NCBI GenBank assembly: GCA_949825065.1
Contig: OX463847.1
Coordinates: 37,691,042 to 37,755,041, forward strand
Direction: 5' to 3'
DNA from: Odontocerum albicorne
Taxonomy: Eukaryota; Arthropoda; Insecta; Trichoptera; Odontoceridae
Length of the DNA: 64,000 nt
Below, in pieces: positions 45,344 to 58,645 of this stretch. Position 1 is the stretch's first letter. Each line of letters begins with the position of its first letter. The translations under genes were made by a program, and so were the position numbers. The notes under the pieces were generated by a model. That model did no database searches and was not told where the DNA came from. It saw nothing but the letters and a program-made list of their open reading frames with translations.

Positions 45344-46490
45344 TTAAGGCATTAACACTTGCTACCCTGTGATGGATAGCGAGTGACCAGGACTCATATT
45401 TTATTTGATTATTTGACGTTTTAATACATAATAAAATTATTTTTATAGCTAATTACAAAAAATAACCTAGCAGATTTTGCATAATTTTGATTTAAAATAT
45501 ACATTTTTCACTGGACACTTAGCGTCTAGCATGGCTGACGGATTTTTTTAGCACAGTAAGGCAAGTGTTATAGTTAAAGCATTAACACTTGCTACCCTGT
45601 GATGGATAGCGAGTGACCAGGACTCATATTTTATTTGATTATTTGACGTTTTAATACATAATAAAATTATTTTTATAGCTGATTACAAAAAATAACCTAG
45701 CAGATTTTGCATAATTTTGATTTAAAATATACATTTTTCACTGGACGCTTAGCGTCTAGCATGGCTGACGGATTTTTTTAGCACAGTAAGGCAAGTGTTA
45801 TAGTTAAAGCATTAACACTTGCCACCCTGTGATGGATAGCGAGTGACCAGGACTCATATTTTATTTGATTATTTGACGTTTTAATACATAATAAAATTAT
45901 TTTTATAGCTAATTACAAAAAATAACCTAGCAGATTTTGCATAATTTTGATTTAAAATATACATTTTTCACTGGACGCTTAGCGTCTAGCATGGCTGACG
46001 GATTTTTTTAGCACAGTAAGGCAAGTGTTATAGTTAAATCATTAACACTTGCTACCCTGTGATGGATAGCGAGTGACCAGGACTCATATTTTATTTGATT
46101 ATTCGACGTTTTAATACATAATAAAATTATTTTTATAGCTGATTACAAAAAATAACCTAGCAGATTTTGCATAATTTTGATTTAAAATATACATTTTTCA
46201 CTGGACGCTTAGCGTCTAGCATGGCTGACGGATTTTTTTAGCACAGTAAGGCAAGTGTTATAGTTAAGGCATTAACACTTGCTACCCTGTGATGGATAGC
46301 GAGTGACCAGGACTCATATTTTATTTGATTATTCGACGTTTTAATACATAATAAAATTATTTTTATAGCTGATTACAAAAAATAACCTAGCAGATTTTGC
46401 ATAATTTTGATTTAAAATATACATTTTTCACTGGACGCTTAGCGTCTAGCGTGGCTGACGGATTTTTTTAGCACAGTAAGGCAAGTGTTA
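45341..46490 (+). repeat. Tandem array, five full copies of a 230-bp unit
   Basis: Units begin at 45341, 45571, 45801, 46031 and 46261. The total is exactly 5 x 230 with few substitutions between copies. Each unit starts TAGTTAA and holds CATAATAAAATTATT (a poly(A) hexamer) and the near-palindrome GACGCTTAGCGTC (first copy GACACTTAGCGTC). The array supplies the stop codon and 3' UTR of the phosphatase-like gene. Confidence 0.95.
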
Positions 46491-46511
46491 ACATTGTGGA
46501 GGTTTAAAGAC

Positions 46512-46715
46512 ATTGTAATTTATTTTATCAAACACTGTTTATTCCACTTTTTGTAATGGTTTAACACTCTGGGTTTCAAGACTTTCACCTCATTATCAGG
46601 GGAGCACAAACAAGACTTCGTGCTCCCCTGATGATGAAGCAAAATCCTTGAAACTGGTAGGGTTGTACTGTTACAAAAAGTGGAATAAACAGTATTTGAT
46701 AAAATAAATTACAAT
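46512..46715. mobile_element. Hairpin MITE (about 200 bp) next to the 230-bp array
   Basis: Starts ATTGTAATTTATTTTATCAA and ends with the inverted copy; the arms are about 50 bp and include CACTTTTTGTAA / TTACAAAAAGTG. The inner part contains a second inverted pair around GGGGAGCAC / GTGCTCCCC. A sister copy lies at 10020-10198. No coding capacity. Confidence 0.8.
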
Positions 46716-46724
46716 ATGAGGATA

Positions 46725-47455
46725 ATTGAATTGTTTTAAAATTAAGAAACAGATTGAAGTTTTATAAAATCTCGTTTTTCTTAGAAACCAGTTAAGAACC
46801 AAAATAATTTGATCAAAATAAAAATATATTGAAGATAGTTATTTCACACCCTTTAACAAAAATGCAATTCATATAATTAAAAAAAAAACACCATTTTTCT
46901 CAAAAAGTTGTTATCATTTAGCAACTAATTCAGCTATTAAGGACAATAAGACTAAACGTCAAGTGTTATATTACTGTCATATCTCTTATTATCAAATCTC
47001 ATTTCCGGTTTAATGTTCGTGCCTTTGTGACGGAAGGTTTAGCCGGTATTTTAATTGTTTCGAGGGTGTGCTGGGCGTTTATATTTTTTAAATTTTTTTT
47101 TTCATCGATTTGCAAGATTTTTTCTTAATTTTAATTAACACCGTACATGGAAGATCTTTTCTTGGCTCGTTTTTTATCTGCTGTGAAGAGCAGTCCATGC
47201 GACACTTGCTGCATTGCCCGAAGAGCACGGCGTCTTTCACCGAAAATGACTTGGTTTGTGGAACGCCCAGTATTGTCTAGTTGACAGAATTCTGGGCGTA
47301 AGCAGTATAGTGTATTTTACTGTGATACTCTAAAGGAATCTTAAGAGACGTTTATTATGTCAATAAATGAAAAAATAAATTATAAATTGTCACAATTAAA
47401 TTTTTTTTTCATTTACTAGTAAACTGTTGCAGAACACGAGTTTCTCCCAAGTAGA
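46725..47455. other. Sequence downstream of the MITE, no firm feature
   Basis: A 45-codon open frame at 47147-47284 (MEDLFLARFLSAVKSSP...) stands out by lower AT content. It has no recognised domain. Confidence 0.35.
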
Positions 47456-47459
47456 AAAA

Positions 47460-47660
47460 ATACCTAAGTACGTGATCTAATTGGTAAGACTTTAAACTCG
47501 GAGGTTGCGGGTTTGAAACCTTTTGGAACCCAGAATTTAAAAAAAAAGATTCCTGTCTGGTTTTAATTAAATACCTGTTTAACATTTTCCTGGTTGAAAG
47601 AGACTGCCACATGGCAATATACTAACCAGTCTGTACAGTATACAACGAATGTGTAATAAT
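47460..47660 (+). mobile_element. tRNA-derived SINE (family A)
   Basis: CGGAGGTTGCGGGTTTGAAA (box B region) and GGTTGAAAGAGACTGCCACA then TGGCAATATACTAACCAGTC, as in 8262-8480. Confidence 0.65.
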
Positions 47661-48705
47661 AATTATAAGTATACTATTCTAAAATGATTTGGTAAATTAA
47701 TTTATAAAGTAACTATCAAATTTTCATCGCTTAATTCAGGCAGCGATAGTAATAAAAAAAAGTTTCATTACCAACTCTGTAAGAATGTCAGCACGATCAA
47801 ATGTTCTGTTAACAATTACGTATAATGATTGTTTAGAATGAAGAGTTTTCGCAAAATATGAAGGGGAGTCTGGATCGTTAAAAATCTTAACTAATTAAAA
47901 AATGTGAAATAAATAAAAAAAACAATGATTTCACAGCAATGATATTTTATTTCACACATAGTTTAATTAGACATATTTTTAATTATCTATTTCTTTAATA
48001 TCGTATTACTGTGGCTATTGAAAGAGAAAGTTGTGTAAAATTCACATAATCAATTATATTACATACTTTTTGGTTACATATGTTAATTAATTTATTCATT
48101 TATGGTTCCAAAATACATATTTTCTAACCCTGTAACACTACACACATATGGACGTATTTATACATAAATTAATTAACCCACAAATTACACTTTTATGCGC
48201 TAACTTAATATATCAAGTAAGCGTGATTGGTGTTTGTTTTGTAGTTAAATTCCACCTTAATATTTTTGGTTTCATACAAACCGACTCAATTTTTTCTCAA
48301 TTATCTAAGAATTGGTAAAATGCGAGTTTTTGGTAAAATGCGAGAATATTTTTGCATAATATCGTCCATATTATGTGTGATTGTATCAAGATAGAGTTAT
48401 AGAAATATATAATAATTTACATCAATAAATGATTATATAATACACATTTATAAATTGAAAACAATTTCATTTCTATGATTAATTATTTATCTTAATGAAT
48501 GGAAAATAATAGAATAATAAATAAGCGTTTTCAAAATAAATATTTAATACCACTTAGTGATAAAAGTATAACAGATAAGAAATCTTTAAGTTATTAAAAA
48601 GATAACAGTATTTTTACTAAATTAATAAAATTAATAGAAAACTCGAGTTTTTGATTACGTATCATTGTTTCGAGAGCACGTTTTATGTATTATAACGTTT
48701 ACGCA
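47661..48705. other. AT-rich sequence, nothing recognised
   Basis: No gene or repeat signal that I can support. Confidence 0.45.
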
Positions 48706-48709
48706 AAAT

Positions 48710-48905
48710 ATTGGGTCGTCATCGCTTCTGGGCCTCGCAGTCGAGGATCTCCTCGCCATTCCAACGTAAATTCAGTTGGAAAGCGAAGCTGTGCCGTCGA
48801 GTATGTTTTTTCTTAAGTAAATGAGCCGTTGTACACCAGCAAACTCACCGGTCTTATAGGTGTACTGGATCCGATAGCGCACCAAAGTATGACGATCGAA
48901 GTACA
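48710..48905 (-). mobile_element. LINE 3' end fragment
   Basis: Minus frame reads YVGMARRSSTARPRSDDD, the same tail as in 61400-61690. The adjoining 48835-48905 resembles 8820-8910 (CGGTGAGTTTGCTGG), so the junction is mosaic. Confidence 0.55.
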
Positions 48906-48909
48906 CTGG

Positions 48910-49040
48910 AATACATTTTTTTTCTTTTTATGCAAGAATGTATATGACCGAAGTCATAGGTATCCTTATAGCCCCGAATACTAAGCGGATAAAACGTCTG
49001 TGTTATACGAGGGGAGAAGTACAGCGCAGTTTTCTTGAAT
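48910..49040 (-). mobile_element. SINE family B, inverted 3' part
   Basis: The reverse complement carries TATCCGCTTAGTATTCGGGG, CTATAAGGATACC and TATGACTTCGGTCATAT, matching 1760-1925. The tRNA-like head is missing. Confidence 0.65.
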
Positions 49041-49429
49041 AACCCTTACTATTACAATTTCACACTTGTATGTGTTTGCAGCAGGAAGGATTTGATTTTA
49101 AAATCTTGAAACAAATAATGTTCTAAATTATACATGTCGGCTGTGTACCGACAACTAAAGGCGAGTTTTAGTATGGTTTGGCCATGTAAGAATGAATGAA
49201 GAAATATTTTCTTTAAAATGTATGGTATCATAGTAGATGACAGAAAGAGCCATCTACGCTCAAGCTTAGATTTAACGGCACCAGCACAAGAAAAATAAAT
49301 GAACAAGCTAAAAACTGACACTTGGAGATAAGTATTATTCTTGAAGGGAAGCTTATTTAATTACGACCAGGCTTGGCTATCTAATCTGCATTGAAAGCAA
49401 CCTAAACTAAAGCAGTTCTATGAGGTTCC

Positions 49430-49640
49430 GAAGAACTCTTGGGCGTTAGTGGTGGCTCCATGTAATTCTCTGAGATTTGAAGGACCTAAGTAATAGCTCC
49501 ACACAACTGCCTGATACTTGAAGAACCTTAATGGTAGCTCCATGTAAATCTCTGAGACTTGAAGGACCTGACTTACAGCTTCACACAACTCTCTGAGACT
49601 TGAAGAACCTTGGTGGTAGTTCCACACAAGTCCTTGAGAA
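49430..49640. repeat. Tandem repeat, about 59-bp unit, four copies
   Basis: CTCTGAGACTTGAAGGACCT alternating with GGTAGCTCCA recurs with drift. The minus-strand open frame here is a by-product. Confidence 0.75.
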
Positions 49641-49756
49641 GAGGAAATGCTGTTGTTCCATCGTCTGTCGTAGACAAATATTATTGAATTATTGTATTTT
49701 TGTGCGAAAGATTTTTTTAACGAATGAACCATTCACTGCTTTGATTCTTAATTTTT

Positions 49757-49825
49757 TATTACAAAGTGCAATATCCCATTCATGAGTAAATATTACAAAG
49801 TGCAATATCCCATTCATGATTAAAT
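49757..49825. repeat. Short direct duplication
   Basis: ATTACAAAGTGCAATATCCC then ATTCATGA occurs twice in tandem. Confidence 0.85.
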
Positions 49826-49829
49826 AAAT

Positions 49830-50865
49830 CTTTTATATTTGTAATGTTATTGCGTTTTCTATCACGAATACATTTTCCTATTTTCTTATTGGATTTCAAC
49901 GTGTGATTTGTTATACTTTGATCACAAATATGGAATCAGTTGAGTATTTTTTTAACAAGACAGTATTTTGCAAAATTAAAAAAAGTTATAAGTAAATATG
50001 GTCTTAAAATTACCTAAAATGGCACATACATTGAATTGAAATAATGTAAAATGTTTTGTTTTTTATTATTTTTTATGAAACAATTAAAATGATCAAATAA
50101 ACAGATTGCGTTAACATTCCAATATTATTGATAAATATACATTTTAAATTTAAATGGCTCGATTCATATTCAATTTACTGGTTAATTTATGAATGGAAGG
50201 AATTTTAGGACTAAGATCATAAATATAATATCATATACTTTTGCAAAATAATATTAGTGATTGGCGTTACATTACATTTATAAAGATCCTACTTATCGCC
50301 TGATTTAAAAAGTAATTCAACTTCTAGGTCGATCATTTTCCGATAAAATTAGTCGAATATTAAACCATCGATTAAATTCAGATTGAAATTACTGTAAAAA
50401 GTGGAAGATTTATAACGGCTATACACGTAATAATCCACGTTGACCATTTTATAAGATGTATGTACATGGTTAGTAATTGTCAGCTGTAACCAGTTGAGGA
50501 GATATTCATACGGTTGTAATTGTAACCTTTTGGAGATCATTTACGACTAAATACGAGTATAATACAAATGATTTTAGTTCATAATATAACTTGCAATATT
50601 TTTATTGAGTCAAATTGCCATTGACTAAGTAACTTTTCACTATCAAAAAATAATCGACCACATCCTAAGAAGGATTTTTCCTAGGATATATATATTTTTT
50701 GGTCTTGAAAATGAATATTGATTAAACATTTTAAAGAAAACCATCGTTTAAATACAACAAAGTTTAAATTACCAATAACATTAAAACATTGAGTTTTATA
50801 ATAAATGTGATAAATACATTGAGTTAAATAATCAATGATATTAATACAAAGATTTCAATACATAA
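49830..50865. other. AT-rich sequence, nothing recognised
   Basis: No gene signal. Confidence 0.45.
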
Positions 50866-50869
50866 TCTT

Positions 50870-51165
50870 CTTAATGCATTGAGTTTAATAATCAATGTCA
50901 TGTCATTGAAACATGAGACTTGATCATCAATAAATCGAGTTCTTAATGCATTGAGTTTAATAATCAATGTCATGTCATTAAAACATGAGACTTGATCATC
51001 AATAAATCGAGTTCTTAATGCATTGAGTTTAATAATCAATGTCACGTCATTAAAACATGAGACTTGATCATCAATAAATCGAGTTCTTAGTGCATTGAGT
51101 TTAATAATCAATGTCTCGTCATTAAAACATGAGACTTGATCATCAATAAATCGAGTTTTTAAGTT
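50870..51165. repeat. 72-bp tandem repeat, four copies
   Basis: GAGTTTAATAATCAATGTCA recurs at 50881, 50953, 51025 and 51097. Each unit contains the short inverted pair CATTGA / TCAATG. The 95-codon minus frame is the repeat. Confidence 0.9.
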
Positions 51166-51169
51166 TTTT

Positions 51170-51960
51170 TTATGACGTATTTTATCTTAATGAAGTTTTG
51201 ATTTTATCATAAATTATAAATATTTGGCAATTTAGTTAGTTATACTTAAACTGGATGCCGGCTTCGTTAAAAGTCTAAATAATATTAGAATTATCAATTT
51301 ATTCATTACATAACTATGACTTCGAGAAACATAAACGTTGTAAGTTAATTTATAGAAACTTGGTGTAAAATATTCCTTCAGAAATAAATATGATTTATTT
51401 GCTTAAATCCAACTAAATTTTACAACACTTATTTTTCTAATATTTATTATATAATCTATGAAATTGGTACACATCAATAATCTAAGAATGAAAAATTAAT
51501 TTAAAAAGGCAGAAAAAAGATTTTTCATACATATTATGAACCAATGAAAACAGACCAATTGAAAAAATAACAAGATTTCTAAAAAAATACATCGATTTCC
51601 TAAGGATTGGAATTAAGTATTTTAGGACGATTTAACACTTAAGTTTTTTTGGCAGATTGAATAGATAATTCCAATCTTATGTAACTTATTTAATACTTTA
51701 AAAATAAATAAAAAAACTATGTAACGTTGAACTATAATTTTTGAATCGTAAAATGGGAGTAAGAAAATAATATTTAATCAAACTGTGATACGAAAAAAGA
51801 GGAAGGACCAAACGAAAAAAATAAACATTAATTCATTTGTTGATAGCTGAATAGATTTTATGGGAAAAATTATACTTTTTAACACAAAATAAATAAATTA
51901 ATTGGTTCAATCATTATTTTTAAAGTTGAAATAATATTTAATAATAATAGGACAGTTTAT
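51170..51960. other. AT-rich sequence, nothing recognised
   Basis: No gene signal. Confidence 0.45.
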
Positions 51961-51964
51961 GAAA

Positions 51965-52300
51965 CGCCTTTTATAGAGTAGACTCTCTTCTAGGGCGATC
52001 TAACTCAGGAATCCAACCTACTCTTACTGGAGGATTAAAAATACTGTAAAACGTGTTTGATCTTGAGGATAGAAAGGTGGCGACTGTGGCCATTTTCTTT
52101 AGCTTGAGGCGATTGAGTACTTTCACGGATCTGTATATACGAAAATACAAGGTTATTATAAAAAGCGACAGCGTGTAAAGGAAAACTTTTACTGACAATG
52201 AAACGAAGATGAACATAACCTCGAAAAGAACGTTCGTCTGATCACGGTCTGTCTTAAAAAAACTCCGAAACGCAAGCAGTATATCGTCGCCAGAATGACT
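51965..52300 (+). repeat. Dispersed repeat D copy
   Basis: TAGACTCTCTTCTAGGGCGA, GAGGATAGAAAGGTGGCGAC and TGTGGCCATT match 16270-16560. Confidence 0.5.
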
Positions 52301-52329
52301 CCTCAAATAATTAAAATATATGAAAGAAG

Positions 52330-52570
52330 CAATTCTGAGAGATCAAATCAAGTTAATTACATAAGACACCTCTTTGCATAACCACCTAAGTGGAAACCCA
52401 GGTACAGTTCCATCTAGTAACTGAAGGTGCATGTCTGTGATTATAATATTATGGTTGGATATAATATTGGGAAGTAGGATAAAGGGAACCAGAAATACGT
52501 GACGTAATTGAGGGAAAATATAATGCTTTTTGAGTCGCTGTTTGAAACACGACAACGACGAAACGATTCT
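52330..52570 (-). mobile_element. Possible LINE 3' end
   Basis: Minus frame MSCFKQRLKKHYIF resembles the FNKRLKKLNF terminus at 30945, followed by a UTR-like stretch. Weak. Confidence 0.3.
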
Positions 52571-53517
52571 TCTGTTAGTTGTCAGCTAGTTCGATATACT
52601 TATGTATGCTGTGAATAGTACATAAATAATGATGTTAACATGAACGGTGAACTGGAAGAGTTAATAGGTAATGTTCGCTTGAGCTGAGTATAGTTCATGA
52701 TCGGACCGACGCTGACCATTGCCGTTGATACGACAAGAAGAAAATTAAGAGGAAAGATTTTGAACTATTAGAATTAAGGAATTAAGACTTTTGTTGATCA
52801 ACTAAATTGTTTGAAAAATAATTTTTGAAATCCTTTCCGCATCACATTTGTTTGAATAAATATCAGGAACAATTAATATTAACATTTTTTAAAATAATCT
52901 TTAAATTTCTAACATAACCTTTTTAAACATCCATATATTATAAGATCAACGGTCCATTATCATATATTATATCGTAATATTTTTTCTTTATTATAATATA
53001 ACATATAATATTATCAAAGAGTTTAACCATCACAACGCGACTTAAATTTAAATAAGCATTTTTCTACACAGAATTCTACATATTTGATTCCGTTTATATT
53101 GGAATTCACCATCCCACCCTGTATCACTAAATGAACACATACTTGTCATGTAGTAAATACAGTAAGATTAAGGTACATATTTATATGACATACAATACAG
53201 ACAGAAATAAATATATTAGGCTAGTCGCACATTGGTGCACAGAAAAAATGGACATACAATATTTTGATTTTTAATGAAAACACGATTTCCATTATTTTTT
53301 GTTGGTAAAACTCTTGACTTCAGCTCGGTGGTTTCGGGCTCAATTCTCGATGGTACTAAAATAAAGGTACTATTCTGGTTCAAGAGTTCGTCTGGTGACA
53401 ATATTTGCACGCACCAGACGTGTGTTTTTTCACGTACGGTTAGTATTCCTAACACGCGATAAGATAATCTTCGAATACCTTGATTATTGGATCGAAAGAC
53501 TTGTCTGCCAATCATTC

Positions 53518-53580
53518 AATTCTATTTATCCGAATCGCCGACTTGAATATTCGATTTATCCGAATCGCCGACTTGAATAT
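53518..53580. repeat. 30-bp direct duplication
   Basis: ATTTATCCGAATCGCCGACT then TGAATAT occurs twice in tandem. Confidence 0.9.
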
Positions 53581-53639
53581 GTAAAAGGTTGGTATTTGAT
53601 GAAAAAATGGTTCTTAGTGTTAAGAATTTTATAAAGGAT

Positions 53640-56600
53640 GAATATTTTTTGTTTATAAAGTATAATAATATGACTTTTAATTTAATGTAATGTTAAAATA
53701 AACATTTTATTAATCTATAAATATAATTAATTACATCTGAGATATTAATAAGTGTATGTAAAAGTTGTTTTCTTTTTTTTTTTAAGTCATCCACTGTCAA
53801 AAGAAGTTTTTATGTAGTGCGACAAGCCTCGGTTATCTCTACTTTAAACAAAGATAAGATCAAAATTGAATACATAGAATAAAGTTTTATGCATCCAATA
53901 AAATTTGAAAAGTATTTCAAAATTTAATATTCATATTTCATCATTAAGTAGTGTTCATATGATAGCAATATTTTTTTCACTTGACAACATGTTCACCATA
54001 TGTGTATATCGTACAATGTACTAAACATGAATATTTCATATTTGTGCATGAAAAAAATTCATGTGCTGTAAAATTTATTTAAACGATCATCGTAATAATA
54101 CAATGTTAGTGTTCATATTGCGTATTATACAAAGTATAATACAAAAAAAAACACACGTGGTATAACTTTGAAATAAGTATTCCGTGTGTCGATAGTAGTA
54201 AAACACTTAGATAAAACCAGTGATATAATATCAATAACTATCGGATTTCAGTATACGTGCGACGGTTAAGATAACACAAAGAAAGATATTTTTTAAAAAA
54301 ACAGGTCACTGTTTTAGTTAAGTATGTACTCTTTATAATACATTCAATAATTTTAAGCCAGTATTGTAAAATAAAATATTTAAACTCTGCTTATATCGAA
54401 TGAAATAAAATAAAATGTCTATCAATGTCTTGTCATGTTCAGCCCATTAAAATACATTTTATTTGAAATCTAGAACTTTTTTAATTCTTGAAATCAAAAT
54501 TGAAATTCAGAAAACTTGTTTAAACTTAACTATGCCTTTTGATTATTTGTGTCTTATATATTTCAAAAGTGACTTGAAAATTTAGAAAAAACTTTCTAAT
54601 ATAATGGTCATCATAATTATTTGAAAACAAGTACCATTTTGTAATATTTTTCACAAATGAAATCCTTTTAAATTTTATTTTCAGTGAATTTTTTTTTCAT
54701 TTCCAGTAATGACTTGTAGGATAATTCATACAGAGTCTTAATTCCTTTAGTTACTGCTATTTTTAGGTTGTGAATCATTTATGTGACAAATATAAGTAAA
54801 TCGATATTTTTATCACATTTCAACTTCTGAGATTTAAAAATAAGATTTTTTTGTCAATTTTCTTCTTAAATGATCTACATTTGCAATTGGCTTACTATAA
54901 TCCATCTCCTTACTCATATTAGTTCTCCATTTTTGAAAAATAATGAATATGATTTATCACTAAAAGGGGTAAAAACTATTGTGTCCCAACAAAGTTGAAA
55001 AAAAATTGTGTAAAGTGCATATTCTCACATTAAAAAAAACATATAAAATATTTGTTTCTGTTATGTTAATTAAGCACAGTCAATTATGAAAATCTCTCCT
55101 GTATATTCGTTTTAACTTAGAAAAATCTATTTGCATGACGATGTGCTAGTAAAATTAGCTTTTAAAAATTTTATGATATTATTATTGTAAAATTTGAATT
55201 AAATATTTGATTTTCAATAATATAATACTTCAAAAGTAAAATGTGATAATTTTATGAGAGAAATCCTATAATCAAGATCACCTGTGTTTATTTAGACATT
55301 AATTCAGCATGAGAAACATTCCAAAGGAATGCCAACACAGACTACAAGACATATCACTGTGCTATACATATCTGGTATAATCCTTCCAAAGAATATAATT
55401 AAGTATTGTTTTCGAATTAAACCAAATAATGTAACTTACATGTTTTTGACAGTTAAAATAAAATCATTAAATTCTAAAACGATAAAGTAGTTGGACTTTT
55501 TCTATCAAATCAGGAAAGTGAATTTTTGATAAAAAAAAATGAAATTGTTATTTCAAAAAAGAAATGACAAATCTGATCTAAAAACGATTAATGTTCTTTT
55601 TAAATCACCAGTCTTTTAAATATTTTTTTTATAATCGACCCTTTTTTTTAATGTTGAAACTGAATTGCACTTAAATTTGGTTTAAATTACATATTTAATA
55701 GTCTTACAAACAAAAGTGTGATTATTTTAATTTCATCAATAACGTTCGATATTAATATTATAATATAAATAGTGCAAATAAAAATTAAAAATTCATCTTT
55801 ATAAAATCGTATTTGCTAAAATGATTTATATCTTTAATGAAAAGGGTTAATTATTTAGACAGTATTAATATTTTTGCTTTCCAATTTAATTAGTTTAACT
55901 AAGTTCTGTAACAATTATTCATCTTTTAATCCGAAAAATCGGTATATTATTGGTTTAAAATATCAAATAGTGAGAAACGATGGATGTAAGTAACTAACTA
56001 TTTTTGTAATTTTAATTTTACATAATTTCGAATTGTGTTATTCGTTATTTCGAAACTAACAAATTTATTGTGTGCTGAAAACTTTTATGTTTTGTAAATT
56101 CAATGTTGTGATGGAAATTCTTTCGTTTAAATTTAGTCATAAATTTAGAACCCTTTTATGAATATGCATTATTTTAAATGAAACGAACTCAATGATTGTT
56201 TTTTTTGTGGCATATTTATTCAACGAATTTTTTCTAAAATGTGAAATGCAGTTCGGGTTTACGAATGTAAGTGAGATTCGTCAATGTTTATTAAAATTCT
56301 CTGCAAAAAATCTTATTTTATTTCATTACTTACATCCATGGTTATAGTATGATAAATGTTCTTTTAATTTTACGTAATATTTTTATTCTCAATAATTATT
56401 GATTATTTATACAATTTAAACAATTTTTGATGACGGAAAATTTCTTAATTTAATTACTGAAAACGCTATACATCGTTTTGACAACTATCAGGTTAAAATA
56501 CAAACGTATGATTTGTTTACATAATAAATGGTTCGCTTTATCTAGATAATGTTTTAAGCTCATTTAGGATGAAAATGTTTTGAAAATAAAAAAATAACAA

Positions 56601-57165
56601 GCGATTCTTATGAATAAGACGAAAAACGGCAATTATTTATTAATTTACAAATTAAAGAATAAATCATAACTTCACTCTTTATTAAGTTGCATCCCTTAAA
56701 CGTAAGTTAAACAATTATAAATAAAATTTTGTTAGTAAGAAAGCATTTATGTTCCCTTACAGAATAATAACGATAATTTTCTATGAAAATACTTTCCAAG
56801 TGGAAATAAAGAATGAATGGATATTTATTCATAACATATCAAATAAAACAGTCGGGAATAACGATATTTAAATTTTCTGTTTTATTTTTTCAAGTAAATA
56901 GTATTTTTTTATTCGTACGTGTATTGAATTTATACACTTTTTAAAATTTTCTTAGTACTGTGGTTACCAAATGTGTCGTTACGAAATAAAATAACTTAAC
57001 GCACCTTCTCAAGAAAAGTGGTATAACTGGATATTGATTATTGTATACATATATATCTTTTCAGTACTTTTTTGTAAAAACTGTTTTTGGTAAGTAAGGT
57101 AGAGGGAAGAATGTTTTATGGGATATCTATTTGTGTTTGTTGATGTGTGTTGTGTAGGTGAACAA
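53640..57165. other. Extremely AT-rich 3.5-kb stretch, nothing recognised
   Basis: No open frame above background, no transposon and no obvious repeat. Confidence 0.55.
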
Positions 57166-57167
57166 GA

Positions 57168-57423
<256 letters not shown>

Positions 57424-57479
57424 CTAAACAGTTTCATTTTTGTTAATTTTTGTAGAATATTTTCTTGCACGGAATAGGG

Positions 57480-58640
57480 CCCTGGAACTTTGAGCCTTGT
57501 CCTGTTGTATGCTTGTATATCATATGTAGCAGTATATATGTTATTTTACTGATCGTAAATTTTTATGAGTCTTGGTAATGTTTTAATGTACTAGTACATA
57601 TATTTTTAGCATGTCAAATTTTAGTTTTTATTACCTTTATAAATATCTTGTAAACATGTGAATTGTCAAAATCGACTGTATATTGTAGAATAGATAGATT
57701 AATAAAAATAAATATCCGAATATTTTACGGTGAAAATATTGTATTAAGAAAATAAACGGTGAAGCACTTGATACCCAAAGTCTAGTTCAGTGAGCATTTC
57801 AGTGAAAATATTCAAATTATTTTACTGAAATGAGATTTATATAGTTTTTCAATCGAAGCATCACTGAAGTCAACGTTTGGGAGCCTCTGTATTTTGAATA
57901 TCAGTTAAATACAAATAATCGCCACTTATTGATAAAGCTCAGGAAATGTTAATTCTATTTATATCGTCATATTTGTGTGAAGCTAGGTTTTCCATGGTCA
58001 CTGTGATTAAAAGCAAGTATCGTGCAAAATCAACGTGAAACCGGAAATGAGGGTGGCTGTGTTCGGTTCAGTTTCAAGATTTGAAAAATTATTCGGTGAA
58101 GAACAGGCTCACTTGTCCTACTAATAACGATTTATTTATTCAATGATATGATTGAACTTCTAACAAACTATGAACTTATAAAAAATGTTGTCAATTTTAA
58201 ATTCGTGTTTCATTAATGTTTTAACCTAACCGTACCAACATAAGTGCAACTGAAAGGTATGTTTTGACATAGGGCACCGTGGAAAAATCTCGATACGCTT
58301 AGAGTGCCGTGAACCGAAAAGTTTGGGAACCACAGAGTTAAGCCATAACACACAAGGCGTTAGCGTGGTGAACGTCCGTTTCACATTAAATTTTAAAATA
58401 TCTAGTATATTTCGTGGCTATGGCTTTATAAATCGTACAACTTTCCAGCTGTAATTTTTGGGTTAAGATTATTTTTTAGAGAAGGTGCGACATGGCATTT
58501 TATTTTAATTTAGATTACTGCAAAATTTTATTGAAATTTCCATCATAAGGGAAAAATGCTGACATAAATTTCTGTAATTATTTAATATAACTGTATTTGA
58601 ACGTATGAATAATGTACTTTTTTTATCTTAAATAAATTTA
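57480..58640. other. AT-rich sequence, nothing recognised
   Basis: The part around 58240-58330 (CATAGGGCACCGTGGAAAAA, AGAGTGCCGTGAACCG) may be a decayed repeat, not identified. Confidence 0.4.
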
Positions 58641-58645
58641 AACAA

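Noticed and set aside
47147..47284. 45-codon open frame MEDLFLARFLSAVKSSP...
   Set aside because: No domain, no splice context and a short length; kept only as a remark.
50824..51111. 95-codon minus frame with internal repeats
   Set aside because: 72-bp tandem repeat; 72 is divisible by three, so the frame stays open by chance.
50870..51165. CRISPR-like spacing of direct repeats
   Set aside because: The whole 72-bp unit repeats, with no unique spacers, and the genome is eukaryotic. The same applies to the arrays at 15.2, 45.3 and 58.6 kb.
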